DNA from: Streptomyces broussonetiae
GTDB lineage: Bacteria > Actinomycetota > Actinomycetes > Streptomycetales > Streptomycetaceae
DNA length: 64,000 bases
Direction: 5' to 3'
Assembly: GCF_009796285.1 (NCBI RefSeq)
Contig: NZ_CP047020.1
Location: 1,612,001-1,676,000, forward strand
The stretch's first letter is position 1; each line of letters starts with the position of its first letter. This document shows positions 56,551-64,000 of this stretch, one piece after another. Position numbers and translations under genes: made by a program. Below the pieces are notes generated by a model. The model was not told the DNA's origin. It searched no databases and saw only the letters and a list, made by a program, of their open reading frames with translations.

Positions 56551-57759
56551 ATGACCGCACCGCTGCACGAGGGCCGCGCGCCGGGCGCCGGGCGCGCCCT
56601 GCCGGACACACAGCAGGGCATGCGTCGGCGCAATCTGTCCCGCGTGATGCACGCCGTCGGCGCCGAGGGTTCGCTGTCGCGGGCCGCGGTCGCCTCGCGC
56701 ATCGGGCTGACGCGGGCGGCCGTGTCGACGCTGGTGGACGAGCTGATCCGCTGGAGGCTGCTGGAGGAGCTGGGTCCGGAGCGGCCGGGCCGGGTGGGCC
56801 GGCCCGGGTCGGCTCTCGCGGTGAGCGGCCGTGGACCGGCCGGGATCGGGGCCGAGATCGGCGTCGACCACCTCGCGGTGTGCGCGGTCGACCTGCGCGG
56901 CGCGGTCCGCGCCCGGGCCGTGCGGCGCGGGGGCAACCGGGGCCGGGCGCCCGAAGCGGTGGCGGCGGAGCTGACGAAGCTGGTGCGCCACATCGCCGCG
57001 GAGGCCGAAACGGAGGGGTTGTGGCCCGCCGGGCTCGCGGTCGCCGTGCCCGGGCTGGTGGCCCGGGACGGCCGCACGGTCGTACGCGCCCCGAATCTCG
57101 ACTGGCACGACACCGACGTCGGCGCCCTGCTGCCCGGCGAGTGGCCGCTGACCGTGGACAACGAGGCCAACTACGGTGCCCTCGCGGAGCTGTGGCTGGG
57201 TGAGGGCACCCCGCGGGACTTCCTGCACGTGTCGGCCGAGATCGGCATCGGCGCCGCGGTCGTCGTGGACGGCGGGCTGCTGCGCGGCACCCGGGGCTTC
57301 GCGGGCGAACTGGGCCATGTACCCGTACAGCCGGACGGGCCGCCCTGCCCGTGCGGCGGCCGGGGCTGCCTGGAGCAGTACGCCGGCGAGGAGGCGGTGC
57401 TGCGGGCGGCGGGTCTGGAGCCGCGCGAGGACAGGGTGGGGCTGCTCGCGGGGCGCGCCGCGGAAGGCGACGAGAGCGTACGGGGGGCACTGCGGGACGC
57501 CGGTACGGCACTCGGCATCGCGCTGACCGGGGCGGTGAATCTCCTCGACCCCGAGACGGTGGTCCTGGGCGGTGCCCTGGCCGGCCTCTCCCCCTGGCTG
57601 CTGCCGTCCCTCGAGACGGAGCTGAGGAGCCGTACCGCCGGCCCGCCCTGTCCGGTGTCCGTGTCCCGTCTGGGTCCCGAGGGCCCCCTGCTGGGTGCGG
57701 CCCACTCGGTCGTCCGCTCCGTGCTGGACGATCCGGCGGCGGTGGCGGAGCGGTCGTGA
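56551..57759 (+). CDS. ROK-family transcriptional regulator (XylR-like)
   Basis: The 402-residue protein has an N-terminal winged helix (GMRRRNLSRVMHAVGAEGSL, then AAVASRIGLTRAAVSTLVDE) and a ROK sugar-binding domain: IGAEIGVDHLAVCAVDL, NEANYGALAELWLGEG, and the zinc site CPCGGRGCLEQYAG. By position after xylB it is most likely the xylose-responsive repressor of xylA and xylB, with D-xylose as inducer. A hairpin terminator with a T-tract follows. Confidence 0.92.
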   Translation: MTAPLHEGRAPGAGRALPDTQQGMRRRNLSRVMHAVGAEGSLSRAAVASRIGLTRAAVSTLVDELIRWRLLEELGPERPGRVGRPGSALAVSGRGPAGIGAEIGVDHLAVCAVDLRGAVRARAVRRGGNRGRAPEAVAAELTKLVRHIAAEAETEGLWPAGLAVAVPGLVARDGRTVVRAPNLDWHDTDVGALLPGEWPLTVDNEANYGALAELWLGEGTPRDFLHVSAEIGIGAAVVVDGGLLRGTRGFAGELGHVPVQPDGPPCPCGGRGCLEQYAGEEAVLRAAGLEPREDRVGLLAGRAAEGDESVRGALRDAGTALGIALTGAVNLLDPETVVLGGALAGLSPWLLPSLETELRSRTAGPPCPVSVSRLGPEGPLLGAAHSVVRSVLDDPAAVAERS

Positions 57760-57792
57760 CGAGGCCTTCACGGCTCCGATGCCCCGGCCTCA

Positions 57793-57814
57793 CTCGATCG
57801 GGTGATCGAGTTTT
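57793..57814 (+). terminator. Intrinsic terminator of the xylB-ROK unit
   Basis: CTCGATC-GGGT-GATCGAG is a perfect 7-bp stem with a 4-nt loop followed directly by TTTT, 33 nt after the ROK stop. It is the clearest classical rho-independent terminator in the window. The following 180 bp before the permease gene show no further feature. Confidence 0.85.
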
Positions 57815-57995
57815 CCACAGGTCGCCGGCCGTCCACGGATCCGCCGTGCACCCTTCTGCGCAACCGGCCTGCGCCGTACCGTGATTCACGCGAAGTGCTG
57901 CCGACGGACCGTCATGGACCGTGCAGCGCTGTCGGAATGACGACCCTTCACAAACACGTCGGGCGGCAGCGGGCTGACACGTATCGGGGGCAGGC

Positions 57996-59480
57996 ATGCA
58001 CGGGGAGACGACCGGGGCACTGCGGCGCGACGCGATCGGGCTGCGTGAGGTGCTGTTCCAGAGCGTCACGGCGATGGCGCCGGCCGCCGCGGTGGCCGCA
58101 TCGATTCCGTCGGGCGCCGCCTTCGCGGGCGGCAGCCTGCCGCTGGCCGTCCTGATCGCGCTGGTGGCCTGCCTGTTCACCGCCTCGTGCGTGGCCGAGC
58201 TGGCCCGGGAGTTACCGGCGGCGGGCTCGGTGGCCACATATGCGGCACGCGGGCTGCACCCGTCCGTCGGCTTCCTCGTCGGCTGGGCATACGTCTTCGT
58301 GGAGATGCTGGTCCCGCCCTTGCTGCTCCTGCAACTGGGCTTCACCGCGGCCGGCACGCTGCACGAGGAATGGTCCTCGTATCCGGCCGACCTGTGGTGG
58401 CCCTGGTCCATGGCCGGCGCCGCCGTGATCGCCGTGGCCGGATACCTCGGCGTGCGCGCATCGGCCCGTTTCGGGACCGTCCTCGGTGTCTTCGAGATCC
58501 TCGTCTTCCTGGTGTTCGCCGCCCTGCTCATCGGCAAGGCGGGCAGCGCCAACACACTGTCCGTTTTCGGCACTTCGCACACCGCGGACGGCTACGCCGG
58601 GTTCGGCGGCGTGTTCGCCGGTTCCGTGTACACCGTGCTGGCGTTCTCCGGTTTCGAGGCGGCGGCGCCGCTCGCCGAGGAGACCCGCGATCCCCGGCGG
58701 ACGATGCACCGCGCGGTGCTCGGAGCGGCCCTGGGCATCGGTCTGTTCTATGTGCTCACGACGTACGCGATGACCGTCTACTTCGGCCCGGACCGCTTCG
58801 CGAAGTTCGGCGCCTCGGGCGAGGCCTCCTGGGACGGCGTCGCCCGGGCCTCCTTCGGCCTCTTCTGGGTGCTGGTGTTCCTGGCGGTGGTCAACTCCAC
58901 GATCGCCAACGCCAACGCGTGCGCCAACGTCTCGACCCGCACGGCCTATGCCCTGGCCCGCGTCCGGGTCCTGCCCCGACTGCTCGCCACCCTGCATCCC
59001 AGCCACCGCTCCCCCGTGGCCGGTATCGCGGTGCAGACCGTCGTGGCGGTCGCGGCGGTGCTGGGGCTCGGCTTCGCCTACGACCCCGTGACCGCGTTCC
59101 TGCTCCTGGCCACGGTGATCGTCACGGTCGTCATGGGCGTCTACATCGTCGTGAACCTCGCCTGCGCGGGTTACTTCCTGCGAACCCGCCGGGCCGCGTT
59201 CAGGCCGGTGCGGCATCTGCTGTTCCCGGTGCTGGGCATCGCGGCGTTCGTCCCGGCACTGCTGACGGCCGCCGGCCTCCCGGCGTTCGACTTCGTCACC
59301 GAACTGACCGCGCCGGTGTCCTACGCGGGCCCCGTCGTCGGCGTCTGGATGGCGGCGGGCGTGGTCGTACTGCTCCTGCTGATACGCCGGCACCCCGAGC
59401 GCATTGCCGAGACCGCGCGCGTGCACCTCGAGGAGTACGCCCCGGCCGACCGTCGGCAGGACGGGACCGTGCCCGGCTGA
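57996..59480 (+). CDS. APC-family amino acid/amine permease
   Basis: The 494-residue membrane protein has about 12 segments. Family marks are LREVLFQSVTAMAPAAAVAA at the start, AGSVATYAARGLHPSVGFLV, AFSGFEAAAPLAEETRDPRR and NANACANVSTRTAYALARV. It imports an amino acid, amine or amide by proton symport. The acetamidase/formamidase gene begins 89 bp downstream, so an amide or amine substrate is plausible. Confidence 0.9.
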   Translation: MHGETTGALRRDAIGLREVLFQSVTAMAPAAAVAASIPSGAAFAGGSLPLAVLIALVACLFTASCVAELARELPAAGSVATYAARGLHPSVGFLVGWAYVFVEMLVPPLLLLQLGFTAAGTLHEEWSSYPADLWWPWSMAGAAVIAVAGYLGVRASARFGTVLGVFEILVFLVFAALLIGKAGSANTLSVFGTSHTADGYAGFGGVFAGSVYTVLAFSGFEAAAPLAEETRDPRRTMHRAVLGAALGIGLFYVLTTYAMTVYFGPDRFAKFGASGEASWDGVARASFGLFWVLVFLAVVNSTIANANACANVSTRTAYALARVRVLPRLLATLHPSHRSPVAGIAVQTVVAVAAVLGLGFAYDPVTAFLLLATVIVTVVMGVYIVVNLACAGYFLRTRRAAFRPVRHLLFPVLGIAAFVPALLTAAGLPAFDFVTELTAPVSYAGPVVGVWMAAGVVVLLLLIRRHPERIAETARVHLEEYAPADRRQDGTVPG

Positions 59481-59569
59481 CCGTCGCGGCCCGCACAGCA
59501 GCCCTGCCTGGCAGGCCCCCGTCGTCCCCTTCCCACGACCGCCCTCTGTCAGAAGGGACCATCGCCACC

Positions 59570-60583
59570 ATGACCGACCCCCGGATCCTCACTGTCCGCC
59601 CGGAACCGGACCAGTACGCCTGGACGTTCGGCGGAGCGGCACCCCTGGCGCGGATCGTGCCCGGCACGGTGCTCGACCTGTTCACGGAGGACTGCTTCGG
59701 CGGCCGGGTCCGCTCCGAGAAGGACCTGGTCTCCGAGGTCTGCGCATTCCCGTTCCTCAACCCGCAGACCGGTCCCTTCCACATCGAGGGTGCCGAGCCC
59801 GGCGACACCGTGGCCGTGCACTTCGTGTCGATCGAACCGGCCCGCGACTGGGCGGCATCGACGACGGTCCCGTTGTTCGGCGCGCTCACCTCCACGCACA
59901 CCACGGCCACGCTCCAGCCTCCACTGCCGGAGCGGGTCTGGATGTGGCAGTTGGACCGCACACGGCGTACTGCCCTGTTCCAGGCGCAGGACAGCGACAT
60001 CGAAGCAGAGCTGCCGCTGGACCCGATGCACGGCACGGTCGGTGTCGCCCCCGCCCAGCTGGAGGTGCGCTCGGCCCTGGTCCCGGACGCGCACGGCGGA
60101 AACATGGACACACCCGAGATGCGGGCGGGCGTCACCTGCTACCTGGGGGTCAACGTCGAGGGCGCGCTGCTCAGCCTCGGCGACGGGCACGCCCGGCAGG
60201 GCGAGGGCGAGACCTGCGGGGTGGCCGTGGAATGCGCCATGAACACCGTGGTGATCGTGGACCTCCTCAAGAACGTCGCCACGCCGTGGCCCCGGCTGGA
60301 GTCGGACACCCACATCATCTCGACCGGATCGGCCCGCCCGCTGGAGGACGCCTTCCGGATAGCGCAGCTCGATCTGGTGCAGTGGCTGGTGCGCGACTAC
60401 GGGTTCAGTGCGCCGGACGCGTACCAATTCGCAACCCAGACGGTCGAATCGCCGTTGGCCAACGTGTGCGACACGAACTACACGTGCGTGGCCAAGCTCC
60501 GCAAGGAGTGGCTGCCCGCGAGGGAGACCTACCGGGGCATGCACGCGCGGCTGCGGGAGACCGCACGCGACCTGCGCGGCTGA
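59570..60583 (+). CDS. Acetamidase/formamidase family protein
   Basis: The 337-residue enzyme has the family's metal and active-site blocks: TEDCFGGRV, GPFHIEGAEPGDTVAVHFVS, LDPMHGTVGVAP, DAHGGNMDTPEM and LSLGDGHARQGEGE. It hydrolyses short amides to ammonia and the acid in the cytosol. AGAAGGG precedes the ATG at 59570. It sits between the APC permease and a Tat-exported amidase, as part of a likely amide-use cluster. Confidence 0.92.
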   Translation: MTDPRILTVRPEPDQYAWTFGGAAPLARIVPGTVLDLFTEDCFGGRVRSEKDLVSEVCAFPFLNPQTGPFHIEGAEPGDTVAVHFVSIEPARDWAASTTVPLFGALTSTHTTATLQPPLPERVWMWQLDRTRRTALFQAQDSDIEAELPLDPMHGTVGVAPAQLEVRSALVPDAHGGNMDTPEMRAGVTCYLGVNVEGALLSLGDGHARQGEGETCGVAVECAMNTVVIVDLLKNVATPWPRLESDTHIISTGSARPLEDAFRIAQLDLVQWLVRDYGFSAPDAYQFATQTVESPLANVCDTNYTCVAKLRKEWLPARETYRGMHARLRETARDLRG

Positions 60584-60645
60584 GGCCGGCAACGCCTCCG
60601 CCCAGCCCCTCCCCCGCCCCCCACGATTTCTGAAAGGCACCGACG

Positions 60646-61296
60646 ATGGACATGGACCCGGTCGGCCCGGCGCAGTCGCAAGAGCCGGCATCACCAGCGC
60701 GCCCGGCCCCGTTGCGCCTCAGCAGACGCAGACTGCTGAAGGGCGCGGCGCTCGCCGCCGTCCCCTACGCCCTGCTCCCGGATCCGCTGGCCGACGCACA
60801 GACCGAGCCCGTCGACTATCCGCCCGCCGAGTGGCGGCCGGCCAGCAGTTCCAACTGCACCTCGTCCGACCGGCCCGACAGCTATGCGATCGACCGCGTG
60901 ATCATCCACGTCACGCAGGAGACGTACGGCAACACGCTGGCCATCTTCGCCGACCCGCAGAAGAAGGTGTCCGCGCACTATCTGGTCCGCTCGGCGGACG
61001 GGCACATCGCCCAGTGCGTGCACGAGGCCGACATCGCCTGGCACGCGGGCAACTGGGACTACAACACCCGCAGCATCGGCATCGAGCACGAAGGGTGGGT
61101 GGACCAGCCCTCCTATTTCACCGACGCCCTGTACGAACAGTCGGCCAGACTCACCGCGGCGGTCTGCGACGCGTACGGCCTTCCCAAGGACCGGGAGCAC
61201 ATCATCGGCCACTATCAGGTGCCGGGCACCGATCACACCGACCCGGGGCCGAGCTGGGACTGGGTCCGCTACATCCGGCTGGTCAACTTCGCCTAG
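60646..61296 (+). CDS. Tat-exported N-acetylmuramoyl-L-alanine amidase
   Basis: The 216-residue protein has a twin-arginine signal (LSRRRLLKGAALAAVPYALL) and an amidase-2/PGRP domain: IIHVTQETYG with the first zinc His, AHYLVRSADGHIAQCVHEAD, SIGIEHEGWV and HTDPGPSWDW with the last zinc ligand. It cuts the amide bond between muramic acid and the stem peptide outside the membrane. AAAGGCA lies before the ATG. Its link to the neighbouring amide genes may be only positional. Confidence 0.92.
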   Translation: MDMDPVGPAQSQEPASPARPAPLRLSRRRLLKGAALAAVPYALLPDPLADAQTEPVDYPPAEWRPASSSNCTSSDRPDSYAIDRVIIHVTQETYGNTLAIFADPQKKVSAHYLVRSADGHIAQCVHEADIAWHAGNWDYNTRSIGIEHEGWVDQPSYFTDALYEQSARLTAAVCDAYGLPKDREHIIGHYQVPGTDHTDPGPSWDWVRYIRLVNFA

Positions 61297-61404
61297 AGCG
61301 CCGAAGCCGGTCGAACCGACGTCGAACAGGTTGTCCGTGCGAACACTGCGAGTGACGATGGTCCCCGTCGCAACACTGCCCTTTCACCGTCCGGGGAGGC
61401 CGAG

Positions 61405-62712
61405 TTGACCGATCCGTGGGTGGCTCTGGAGCCGGGAGCCGACCCGGCCGAGCGGGTCCGTGCGCTGCGTCGGGCCCACGAGACCTTCACCACCGTGGGC
61501 ACGGTGCCGCGCCCGGTGCGGTCGGTGGTGGCGGAGTCGTGGCGGCGCAGTGCCCGGGCGGGTGTCGGGCCGGACGGCACCGCATGCGTGGAGCTGACCG
61601 ACGGCGACCTCGGTGCCTACCGGGCGGAGCACCCGCTGGCCCGGGTGATGCCCCTGGTCCGAGAGCTGATGGGGACCTTCGCCGCCGACGGCGAGCATCT
61701 GCTGGCGGTGTGCGACGCCCACAGCAGACTGCTGTGGGTCGAGGGGCATCCGGCGACCCGGCGCCGGGCGGACGGGATGAACTTCGTGCCGGGGGCGCGC
61801 TGGTCGGAGACGGCGGTCGGTACCAACGCCCCGGGCACCGCGGTCGCCGTGGACCGGCCGGTGCAGGTGTTCGCCGCCGAGCACTTCATACGCCAGGTGC
61901 AGCCGTGGACCTGCGCGGCCGCACCGGTGCACGACCCGCGTACCGGTCGAGTGCTGGGCGCGGTGGACATCACCGGAGGTGACAGGCTGGCGCATCCGCA
62001 CAGCCTCGGGTTCGTGCAGGCGGTGGCGCGGGCTGCGGAAGCACAGCTCGCCCTGCTCGGGCCGACGCTGAGCAGCGGGGACACCGCGCTGCTCAGCGCG
62101 CTGGGACGGGACGAGGCCGAACTCGTCCTGGACGGCCGCCGGACCCGGCTCAGCCGGCGGCACAGCGAGATCGTCCTCCTGCTGGCCCGGCATCCGGAGG
62201 GGTTGAGCGGTGACGCACTGCTGTGCGCGCTGTACGCGGACGAGTCGGTGACCCCGGTGACCCTGCGGGCCGAACTTGCCCGGCTGCGCAAGCTGTTGGG
62301 GCCGGGCGCGCTCGCCTCGCGACCGTACCGGCTCATGGCCGCGGTCGAGTCGGACGTCGCCGTGGTGGAGCGGCGGCTGGGGGCGGGGGCGCTCACGGCG
62401 GCGGCGGAAGCGTACACCGGGCCGCTGCTGCCCGGTTCGCAGGCGCCGGCGATCGTACGGCTGCGGGACCGGCTCGCCGACGGGCTGCGCACGGCGCTGA
62501 TCGCGCACCGCGACCCGGACCTGTTGGCGGACTGGGCCCACGCGCCCTGGGGCGAGGACGACGTGACGGTGTGGCGGGCGCTCGCCGTGGTGCGACCCAC
62601 GGCCCCGGTCCGGGCCCGGCTCGCCGCGCTGGAGACCGAGCTGACTGCTTCGACGGTCCGGGCACCGGGGCGGACGTGCGGCGCAACCTATCTGCAACGT
62701 CCGCCCACCTAG
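61405..62712 (+). CDS. GAF-domain transcriptional regulator
   Basis: The 435-residue protein has an N-terminal part like AcoR-type activators (VVAESWRRSARAGVGPDG), a GAF domain (LLWVEGHPATRRRADGMNFV, GARWSETAVGTNAPGTAVAV, WTCAAAPVHDPRTGRVLGAV), and a C-terminal winged helix (RRHSEIVLLLARHPEGLSGD, TPVTLRAELARLRKLLG). It lacks the sigma-54 ATPase domain. The best start is a TTG at 61405, six bases after GGGGAGG. It probably activates the adjacent aldehyde dehydrogenase gene, as such pairs are common in Streptomyces. Confidence 0.88.
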   Translation: MTDPWVALEPGADPAERVRALRRAHETFTTVGTVPRPVRSVVAESWRRSARAGVGPDGTACVELTDGDLGAYRAEHPLARVMPLVRELMGTFAADGEHLLAVCDAHSRLLWVEGHPATRRRADGMNFVPGARWSETAVGTNAPGTAVAVDRPVQVFAAEHFIRQVQPWTCAAAPVHDPRTGRVLGAVDITGGDRLAHPHSLGFVQAVARAAEAQLALLGPTLSSGDTALLSALGRDEAELVLDGRRTRLSRRHSEIVLLLARHPEGLSGDALLCALYADESVTPVTLRAELARLRKLLGPGALASRPYRLMAAVESDVAVVERRLGAGALTAAAEAYTGPLLPGSQAPAIVRLRDRLADGLRTALIAHRDPDLLADWAHAPWGEDDVTVWRALAVVRPTAPVRARLAALETELTASTVRAPGRTCGATYLQRPPT

Positions 62713-62769
62713 CCTCGCGCCCGACAGCTGCCCAACGGCGGGCAGCGCTGCACCGGGAGGCAGACCAGG

Positions 62770-64000
62770 ATGACTCGTTACGCGGCGCCGGGCACCGAAG
62801 GTGCGATCGTCTCCTACCAGGCGCGTTACGACCACTTCATCGGCGGGGAGTACGTGCCGCCGGTGCGCGGGCAGTACTTCGAGAATCCGTCGCCGGTCAA
62901 CGGGCAGCCGTTCACCGAGATCGCGCGCGGCACCGCGGAGGACGTCGAGCGGGCGCTGGACGCGGCGCACGAGGCCGCGCCGGCGTGGGGCCGTACGTCG
63001 GTGGCGGAGCGCAGCGACATCCTGCTGAAGATCGCGGACCGGATGGCGGCTCATCTGGAGCCGCTGGCGGTGGCCGAGAGCTGGGAGAACGGCAAGCCGG
63101 TGCGGGAAACGCTGGCAGCCGACATTCCGCTGGCGATCGACCACTTCCGGTACTTCGCGGGGGCGATCCGGGCGCAGGAGGGGTCGCTCGGCGAGATCGA
63201 CGACGACACGGTGGCGTACCACTTCCACGAGCCGCTCGGGGTCGTCGCGCAGATCATCCCGTGGAACTTCCCGATCCTGATGGCGACCTGGAAGCTGGCG
63301 CCGGCGCTCGCCGCGGGCAACGCGGTCGTCCTCAAGCCCGCCGAGCAGACCCCGGCGTCCATCCACTACTGGGTCGGCCTGATCGCGGATCTGCTGCCGC
63401 CGGGTGTACTGAACATCGTCAACGGCTTCGGGGTGGAGGCGGGCAAGCCGCTGGCATCGAGCCCGCGGGTGGCGAAGGTGGCGTTCACCGGAGAGACCAC
63501 GACCGGGCGGCTGATCATGCAGTACGCCTCCGAGAACATCAAGCCCGTCACCCTCGAACTCGGTGGGAAGTCCCCGAACATCTTCTTCGACGACGTGTGG
63601 GCGCACGACGACGACTTCCGGGACAAGGCACTCGAGGGCTTCACGATGTTCGCGCTCAACCAGGGCGAGGTCTGCACCTGCCCGTCCCGGGCGCTGATCC
63701 AGCGTGGCCACTACGCGGACTTCCTCGAGGCGGCGGTTGCCCGCACCCGGCAGATCAAGCCGGGGCACCCCCTCGACACCGACACGATGATCGGCGCCCA
63801 GGCTTCCAACGACCAGTTGGAGAAGATCCTCTCCTACCTGGACATCGGCCGGCAGGAGGGCGCGAAGGTCCTGACGGGTGGTGAGCGTATCGAGCACGAC
63901 GGCGAACTCAAGGGCGGTTACTACGTCCAGCCGACCATCTTCGAGGGCGACAACCGCATGCGGATCTTCCAGGAGGAGATCTTCGGCCCGGTCGTCTCGG
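62770..64000 (+). CDS. Aldehyde dehydrogenase, 3' end outside the window
   Basis: About 410 codons of an expected 507 are present. The protein has [20 protein letters not shown], the cofactor motif [32 protein letters not shown], catalytic Glu in [11 protein letters not shown] and catalytic Cys in [11 protein letters not shown]. The sequence is that of ExaC/AldB-type NAD-dependent (acet)aldehyde dehydrogenases. It would oxidise acetaldehyde or related aldehydes to acids. CCAGG precedes the ATG at 62770. The GAF regulator directly upstream is its likely activator. Confidence 0.93.
   Translation, partial: MTRYAAPGTEGAIVSYQARYDHFIGGEYVPPVRGQYFENPSPVNGQPFTEIARGTAEDVERALDAAHEAAPAWGRTSVAERSDILLKIADRMAAHLEPLAVAESWENGKPVRETLAADIPLAIDHFRYFAGAIRAQEGSLGEIDDDTVAYHFHEPLGVVAQIIPWNFPILMATWKLAPALAAGNAVVLKPAEQTPASIHYWVGLIADLLPPGVLNIVNGFGVEAGKPLASSPRVAKVAFTGETTTGRLIMQYASENIKPVTLELGGKSPNIFFDDVWAHDDDFRDKALEGFTMFALNQGEVCTCPSRALIQRGHYADFLEAAVARTRQIKPGHPLDTDTMIGAQASNDQLEKILSYLDIGRQEGAKVLTGGERIEHDGELKGGYYVQPTIFEGDNRMRIFQEEIFGPVVS

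Noticed and set aside
56138..58582. 814-codon minus-strand frame
   Set aside because: Antisense to xylB, the ROK gene and the permease; composition is Ser/Arg/Pro noise.

Overview
The window reads as chromosome of a Streptomyces (or very close relative). The DNA is very GC-rich, third codon positions are almost all G or C, GTG starts are common, and the content is typical of the genus: a conservon (cvn) operon, DUF5709, DUF6397 and DUF3516 proteins, a type-B L31, a SNF2/SWIM pair, and many ABC, TetR, MarR, PadR and ROK genes. I see no rRNA, tRNA or CRISPR array.

Layout. 1-5.8 kb: a partial YjbQ gene; a leaderless cysteine-type leader peptide followed by a sulfonate-type ABC importer (permease, ATPase, lipoprotein); an FAD oxidoreductase; an MltG-like transglycosylase. 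5.8-15 kb: an ABC exporter divergent from a MarR regulator, a secreted PNGase A-like protein, an L,D-transpeptidase lipoprotein, and a heterodimeric ABC exporter whose two ATP sites are complementarily degenerate. 15-24.3 kb: DUF5709, L31B, a membrane hydrolase, a DUF3516 helicase, acyl-CoA thioesterase, a decayed transporter fused to an aminopeptidase-like tail, Sua5 and a beta-carbonic anhydrase.

24.3-31.7 kb is a decayed accessory stretch. It holds an ANTAR protein, the first part of a ku gene, a LigD-type 3'-phosphoesterase, two related small-protein genes (one broken), a low-affinity iron permease family protein, and remnants of an HhH-GPD-like gene, an FAD oxidase, an IS5-type transposase and a Tn3-type transposase. 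31.7-45.6 kb: a TetR/SDR pair with an operator, DUF6397, a conservon (MHYT protein, cvnA, cvnB, cvnC, cvnD, then a second roadblock protein), a methyltransferase, a hydrolase/PadR pair with a palindromic operator, and a frameshifted MpaB-type gene.

46.0-53.6 kb is the most striking part. A SNF2 helicase gene is interrupted by a group II intron of about 2.55 kb with its own reverse transcriptase, and an 853-bp IS5-type element sits inside the intron's 5' part. Joining the exons at the predicted splice sites restores the helicase reading frame exactly at a conserved motif. The helicase carries three further single-base frameshifts and the adjacent SWIM gene carries one, so this locus is either decaying or affected by base-calling errors.

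53.7-64 kb: divergent xylA and xylB with a ROK regulator, then an APC permease, an acetamidase/formamidase, a Tat-exported amidase, a GAF-domain regulator and a partial aldehyde dehydrogenase. The importer/leader, MarR/ABC, TetR/SDR, PadR/hydrolase and xyl units each look like local regulator-target modules.
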